A DNA stretch of 23,629 nt, taken from the NCBI GenBank assembly GCA_002319885.1, contig DCFT01000107.1, positions 1 to 23,629 of the forward strand, written 5' to 3'. Source of the DNA: Bacteroidales bacterium UBA1797 (GTDB taxonomy: Bacteria > Bacteroidota > Bacteroidia > Bacteroidales > VadinHA17). The number at the start of each line of letters is the position of its first letter. Within the stretch, counting starts at the first letter, position 1. Below the pieces are notes generated by a model. The model saw only the letters and a list, made by a program, of their open reading frames with translations, was not told the DNA's origin and searched no databases. Made by a program: the position numbers and the translations under genes. This document shows positions 21,043 to 23,629 of the stretch, one piece after another.

Positions 21043-21279
21043 TTATTAAAAGGGTAAGTTCAGGCAGGAAGTTTCAACATCCGTATTAATTTATTCTGAG
21101 AGTGCTGATATTAATTAAAATATAGCGTATTGTCCAGAGCATTGGTAATCAGCGCAATAAAATTATTGCATAACACTTTAGAATGATATTCCGAGGAATC
21201 AGGTATAAAATGTAAGAGATGAATTTCCGCAATGGCAACAAATAACACAAAAATTATTATTTTTGCACTCCAAACTTAT

Positions 21280-21350
21280 GGTCGGTTAACCGAGTGGCTA
21301 GGTAGTGGTCTGCAAAACCATTTACGGCGGTTCGAATCCGCCACCGACCT
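21280..21350 (+). tRNA. tRNA-Cys (anticodon GCA)
   Basis: A 71-nt cloverleaf. The acceptor stem GGTCGGT pairs with ACCGACC, followed by discriminator T as expected for cysteine. The anticodon loop CTGCAAA carries GCA at 21312-21314 between GTGGT and ACCAT. The T arm is GGCGG TTCGAAT CCGCC. CCA is not encoded. Confidence 0.95.
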
Positions 21351-21355
21351 CAACC

Positions 21356-21388
21356 AATCCCTGAGCACAAAGAGCCGGGGATTTTTTG
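21356..21388 (+). terminator. Hairpin plus T-run after tRNA-Cys
   Basis: AATCCC (21356-21361) pairs with GGGATT (21378-21383), and a T-run follows, interrupted by one G. The position 6 nt after the tRNA fits a rho-independent terminator, although the loop of 16 nt is long. Confidence 0.55.
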
Positions 21389-21523
21389 TTTTTCATCTGG
21401 ACCCAGCTTGCTGAACTTGGAAAGTAGACAAAAAGACCCGGCCTGCCGAAGCCAGAAGGGATTGTTTGAAGGGTCCGCCCGAACCGGTTCACCACAGGTG
21501 ATCCGCCGATTTTAATTCGTTTT

Positions 21524-22078
21524 TCAGGTTCTTTTAACTTTAATAACAATTGTTTCTGCTATCCTGTCATGTACTGTACGTCTGTTATAATCAATAAAGT
21601 ATTGCAAAAATCCAAAACCAAATTCTAATGATGAAGCATAATAACCTAATGATCTTTCTATTGAATGCCAAAGAGTTAAATGCTTATGATCAGTTGAAAC
21701 AATTCTAATCCTAAAAATACGTTTCCCCAGCGTATAACCATTTGTGCAATATGTAATTAGTCCAAAGTAAAGAACCGGGATTAATAATTTTAATATTATT
21801 TTTAAATATTCAGGTACTTCTATATGAGTATTGTTATTTATACCTGGTAAATTATTAATTGTTTTGTCAGAACTGATACCTATTTTAAGACCAAAATCGA
21901 TTAATCCAAAATAGTCAAGTATTGTTCCAATTACATATAAGATTATAAAAAGTGCAATTAAATCAATAAGTAAGGCAAAAAACCGGCGGGCAAAACTTGC
22001 AAGTTCCAAACCTTCTAATTGATAAGAATGTCTTATTTTTGAAGCGTCGTAATAATGTGTTATAAAAATATTTTTCAT
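21524..22078 (-). CDS. RDD family membrane protein
   Basis: A 184-residue protein. After a short N-terminal stretch comes the RDD signature FARRFFALLIDLIALFIIL (conserved Arg and Asp in the first transmembrane helix, residues about 29-50). An extracytoplasmic loop of about 35 residues and a second helix (LKLLIPVLYFGLITY) follow. Next is the typical NGYTLGKRIFRIRIVS segment, a third helical region, and the closing RRTVHDRIAETIVIKV. RDD proteins are inner-membrane proteins, some implicated in ion/proton antiport; the substrate here is unknown. It is a single minus-strand gene, with tRNA-Cys beyond its 3' end. Confidence 0.88.
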   Translation of the reverse strand: MKNIFITHYYDASKIRHSYQLEGLELASFARRFFALLIDLIALFIILYVIGTILDYFGLIDFGLKIGISSDKTINNLPGINNNTHIEVPEYLKIILKLLIPVLYFGLITYCTNGYTLGKRIFRIRIVSTDHKHLTLWHSIERSLGYYASSLEFGFGFLQYFIDYNRRTVHDRIAETIVIKVKRT

Positions 22079-22447
22079 ACATAATCTGTTTTATTTCATG
22101 AGTAAACAGTTCAGGTTCAAGATTAATCATTAATAATCTTTGAAGTATTTTAGGTCTTCCTGCTCATTTAAATAACCACAATTATTCTTAGTATACACTA
22201 AAGATACACATAATTGATCTTTAAATCTTTTACGGGATACCTAAATACGAATATTAAATTGTTCAGCTGAAGCAGGTCTGTTTTGAACGGCTTACGCGCT
22301 TCCTCTGAACGATTATCTCAGGTCGGAAGGCAGTCATATCAGCCAACTCCGGAAAGTATTTGCTGAAAGCTCAATTTTCCTTTTCCCGGTATTTCAATGA
22401 TTCATTTCTCATTTCATACCTTGTACTTCTATAAGGTTCAAGAAGAA

Positions 22448-22463
22448 GGCATTTAACAATGCC
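22448..22463. repeat. Perfect short inverted repeat
   Basis: GGCATT and AATGCC form a 6-bp stem with a 4-nt loop (TAAC). There is no T-run after it in either direction, so it is not an obvious terminator. It lies 19 nt from a second hairpin. Confidence 0.5.
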
Positions 22464-22482
22464 GCATGCAAAGGAAACTGAA

Positions 22483-22510
22483 TTAAAACCGATTTTACAG
22501 GTGGTTTTAA
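22483..22510. repeat. Inverted repeat, 8-bp stem
   Basis: TTAAAACC (22483-22490) and GGTTTTAA (22503-22510) are perfect reverse complements around a 12-nt loop. It may be an RNA hairpin or the edge of a small dispersed element; no T-run marks it as a terminator. Confidence 0.5.
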
Positions 22511-22634
22511 AAGTCCGTTGAATGTAAATCTTTGACATTTTGAACAATAAACTCTTAAATATTGTTTTAAACAGCACATAAAACAATTACATAATCAGCA
22601 TCTTATTTTAAGTAGAAACTAAAATTATCTAATT

Positions 22635-23123
22635 ATGAAACAATTTATCCTCTTAGGCTTGATTCTTTTTGGCCTCACAGCTTCTGCACAGCAAGCTGAA
22701 ATGAAAAATACAGATATGAAATCTGATGAGCAGGCTATTCGTTCACTCTCGATGAAATGGCTTGAATTAACAAAGAAACATGACGCCGTTGGATGTGCCG
22801 CATTATTTGCAGATGACGGAGTAGAGTATAATATGAATAAGGAGCCTTCGGTAGGCCATGCCGCAATAAAGAAAGAGTTTACCGACATGCATATGAAAAA
22901 CCCTGATGAGAAAGTGAACTGGAGCACTGAAAGAGTAGATGTTGCCGGCTCCGGCGATCTGGCTGTAGAGTATGGAAAATATAATGTATCAGGTTTGGGT
23001 CCGAAGGGAACAGAATCAGATCAGGGTAAATATGTTACAGTTTATAAAAAGGTGAATGGTGATTGGAAGGTAGCCGCAGACATAGGTACAAGTACAAAAC
23101 CTGTGGCTCCGGTAAAAAAGTAG
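22635..23123 (+). CDS. Secreted DUF4440 / SnoaL-like (NTF2-fold) protein
   Basis: A 162-residue protein. A signal peptide (MKQFILLGLILFGLTASAQ, cleaved around Ala18-Gln19) places it in the periplasm or outside. Residues about 30-150 form one NTF2-like fold typical of DUF4440/SgcJ-type proteins: DEQAIRSLSMKWLELTKKHD, AVGCAALFADDGVEYNM, VGHAAIKKEFTDMHMK, VAGSGDLAVEYGKYNVSG, and DQGKYVTVYKKVNGDWKVAA. Family members are often ligand-binding or catalytic pockets without a common reaction, so no substrate can be given. It is transcribed alone and is followed by a strong terminator. Confidence 0.88.
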   Translation: MKQFILLGLILFGLTASAQQAEMKNTDMKSDEQAIRSLSMKWLELTKKHDAVGCAALFADDGVEYNMNKEPSVGHAAIKKEFTDMHMKNPDEKVNWSTERVDVAGSGDLAVEYGKYNVSGLGPKGTESDQGKYVTVYKKVNGDWKVAADIGTSTKPVAPVKK

Positions 23124-23148
23124 TGACATTAGAGACAACTATTGAATT

Positions 23149-23180
23149 AATCCCCTGGCACGATGTGCCGGGGATTTTTT
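23149..23180 (+). terminator. Rho-independent terminator of the DUF4440 gene
   Basis: AATCCCC-T-GGCAC pairs with GTGCC-GGGGATT around a 3-nt loop GAT, with one bulged T, and is followed by six T. It lies 26 nt after the stop codon. Confidence 0.88.
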
Positions 23181-23262
23181 ATTTCAATCAGATTAATAAA
23201 GTCTCAATACCAGACAGATGCACAGATCATTTTTATCATGTTTGAATATTTTTCCAAATATC

Positions 23263-23294
23263 TTTGGCAGCTACCGCTAAATTAACTACTTTTT
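23263..23294 (+). promoter_or_regulatory. Predicted promoter of the aldolase gene
   Basis: TTTG (23263-23266) is followed after 20 nt by TACTTTTT (23287-23294). This matches the Bacteroidota -33 TTTG and -7 TAnnTTTG pattern except for the last base. The aldolase ATG lies 25 nt further. It has its own -33 box, unlike the regulon promoters in this window. Confidence 0.6.
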
Positions 23295-23319
23295 CCGGCT
23301 CATTTCAAAACAATAAATT

Positions 23320-23629
23320 ATGGTACATTATAAAGAACTAGGATTAGTAAATTCAAGGGAATTGTTTAAAAACGCTGTTAAAGGGGGATATGCTATTCCT
23401 GCATTCAATTTCAACAATCTTGAACAGATGCAGGCAATTATAAGTGCCTGTGTGGAGACAAAATCTCCTGTGATTCTTCAGGTATCCAAAGGCGCACGTA
23501 AATATGCCAACCAGACTTTACTTCAGTATCTTGCCAAAGGAGCAGTGGAATATGCGAAAGAACTAGGTTATGCAATTCCTATCGTATTGCATCTCGATCA
23601 TGGCGATTCATTTGAAACATGCAAATCGT
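23320..23629 (+). CDS. fbaA: Class II fructose-1,6-bisphosphate aldolase, 5' part
   Basis: 103 codons are present before the right edge cuts the gene; the full family length is about 330-360 residues. It begins MVHYKELGLVNSRELF, then KGGYAIPAFNFNNLEQMQAI, and reaches IVLHLDHGDSFETCKS. DHG in HLDHGDS is the class II signature, with the Asp as catalytic base and the adjacent His a zinc ligand. The enzyme splits fructose 1,6-bisphosphate into dihydroxyacetone phosphate and glyceraldehyde 3-phosphate in glycolysis, and runs in reverse in gluconeogenesis. The start ATG at 23320 fits both the family N-terminus and the promoter just upstream. Confidence 0.93.
   Translation, partial: MVHYKELGLVNSRELFKNAVKGGYAIPAFNFNNLEQMQAIISACVETKSPVILQVSKGARKYANQTLLQYLAKGAVEYAKELGYAIPIVLHLDHGDSFETCKS

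Larger units (their letters stand above)
20835..21279. other. Intergenic region holding promoter copy 6 and an araC remnant
   Basis: This 445-bp gap contains regulon promoter copy 6 (20908-20975) and a fragment resembling the first codons of the AraC gene (20991-21042), both listed separately. The rest, about 21045-21279, is AT-rich; no gene, hairpin with T-run or repeat was recognised before the tRNA. Confidence 0.6.
22079..22634. other. Non-coding stretch with hairpins and degenerate coding-like sequence
   Basis: A 556-bp gap. The segment 22260-22510 is richer in GC than its surroundings and reads like broken coding sequence in several plus-strand frames, for example YLRSEGSHISQLRKVFAESS. 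No frame is long and I cannot name a source. Two hairpins close together are visible at 22448-22463 and 22483-22510. The 71-codon minus-strand open frame here has no family or coding features. No regulon promoter copy was found before the DUF4440 gene. Confidence 0.5.

Noticed and set aside
21322..21549. A 75-codon minus-strand open frame ending in GGGFEPP
   Set aside because: Its C-terminus is the antisense of the tRNA-Cys T arm and acceptor stem, a well-known false gene pattern.
22371..22586. A 71-codon minus-strand open frame
   Set aside because: It spans two hairpins, has no recognisable domain or start signal, and lies in a degenerate intergenic stretch.
22515..22600. GAATGTAAATCTTTG before the DUF4440 gene, resembling a regulon half-site
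   Set aside because: No partner half-site or -7 box at the fixed spacing; likely chance.

Overview
The window is AT-rich and comes from a Bacteroidota chromosome, probably a Bacteroidales or Marinilabiliales relative. The evidence is a Fib_succ_major (FISUMP) protein with a T9SS type A sorting-like domain, promoters with the Bacteroidota -7 box TAnnTTTG, weak or absent Shine-Dalgarno sequences, and small stress-type membrane proteins (lmo0937, Thivi_2564, YtxH and holin-X families). The species cannot be named from this sequence.

Layout: a gene start runs off the left edge (minus strand). Next is a minus-strand pair, a Thivi_2564 membrane peptide and a very acidic protein. A single 8.7-kb plus-strand gene for a cyclic beta-1,2-glucan synthase (GT84 + glycoamylase-like + GH94) follows. 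A long minus-strand block runs from about 10.2 to 20.8 kb: FISUMP protein; OmpA-like lipoprotein and ECF sigma factor; AraC regulator, hybrid histidine kinase and receiver protein; then an envelope-stress set (AI-2E permease, unknown protein, holin-X protein, cupin, YtxH, a secreted/anchored small protein and lmo0937). After it come tRNA-Cys(GCA), an RDD membrane protein, a DUF4440 secreted protein with a clear terminator, and the 5' part of class II fructose-bisphosphate aldolase, cut by the right edge.

The main discovery is a composite promoter that recurs at six minus-strand transcription units: the left-edge gene, the Thivi_2564 pair, FISUMP, OmpA-sigma, AraC-HK-RR, and lmo0937. A seventh, slightly divergent copy lies on the plus strand in front of the glucan synthase. 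Read in gene direction, each has a direct repeat of TGTAA half-sites exactly 21 bp apart (the upstream one inside GTGAATnATGTAA, the downstream one as TGTAACR). Exactly 20 nt then follow before a box resembling TAnnTTTG. The downstream half-site sits where the -33 element should be. This is the geometry of an activator-dependent promoter of the AraC type. It ties glucan synthesis, outer-membrane/peptidoglycan anchoring, small membrane proteins and a phosphorelay into one putative envelope or osmotic stress regulon.

The AraC-family gene has this promoter itself and is the only classical DNA-binding activator in the window, so it is the leading candidate for the regulator. A decayed copy of the first codons of an araC-like gene lies beside the lmo0937 promoter. 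The function of the system is inferred; the motif and its spacing are read directly from the sequence.
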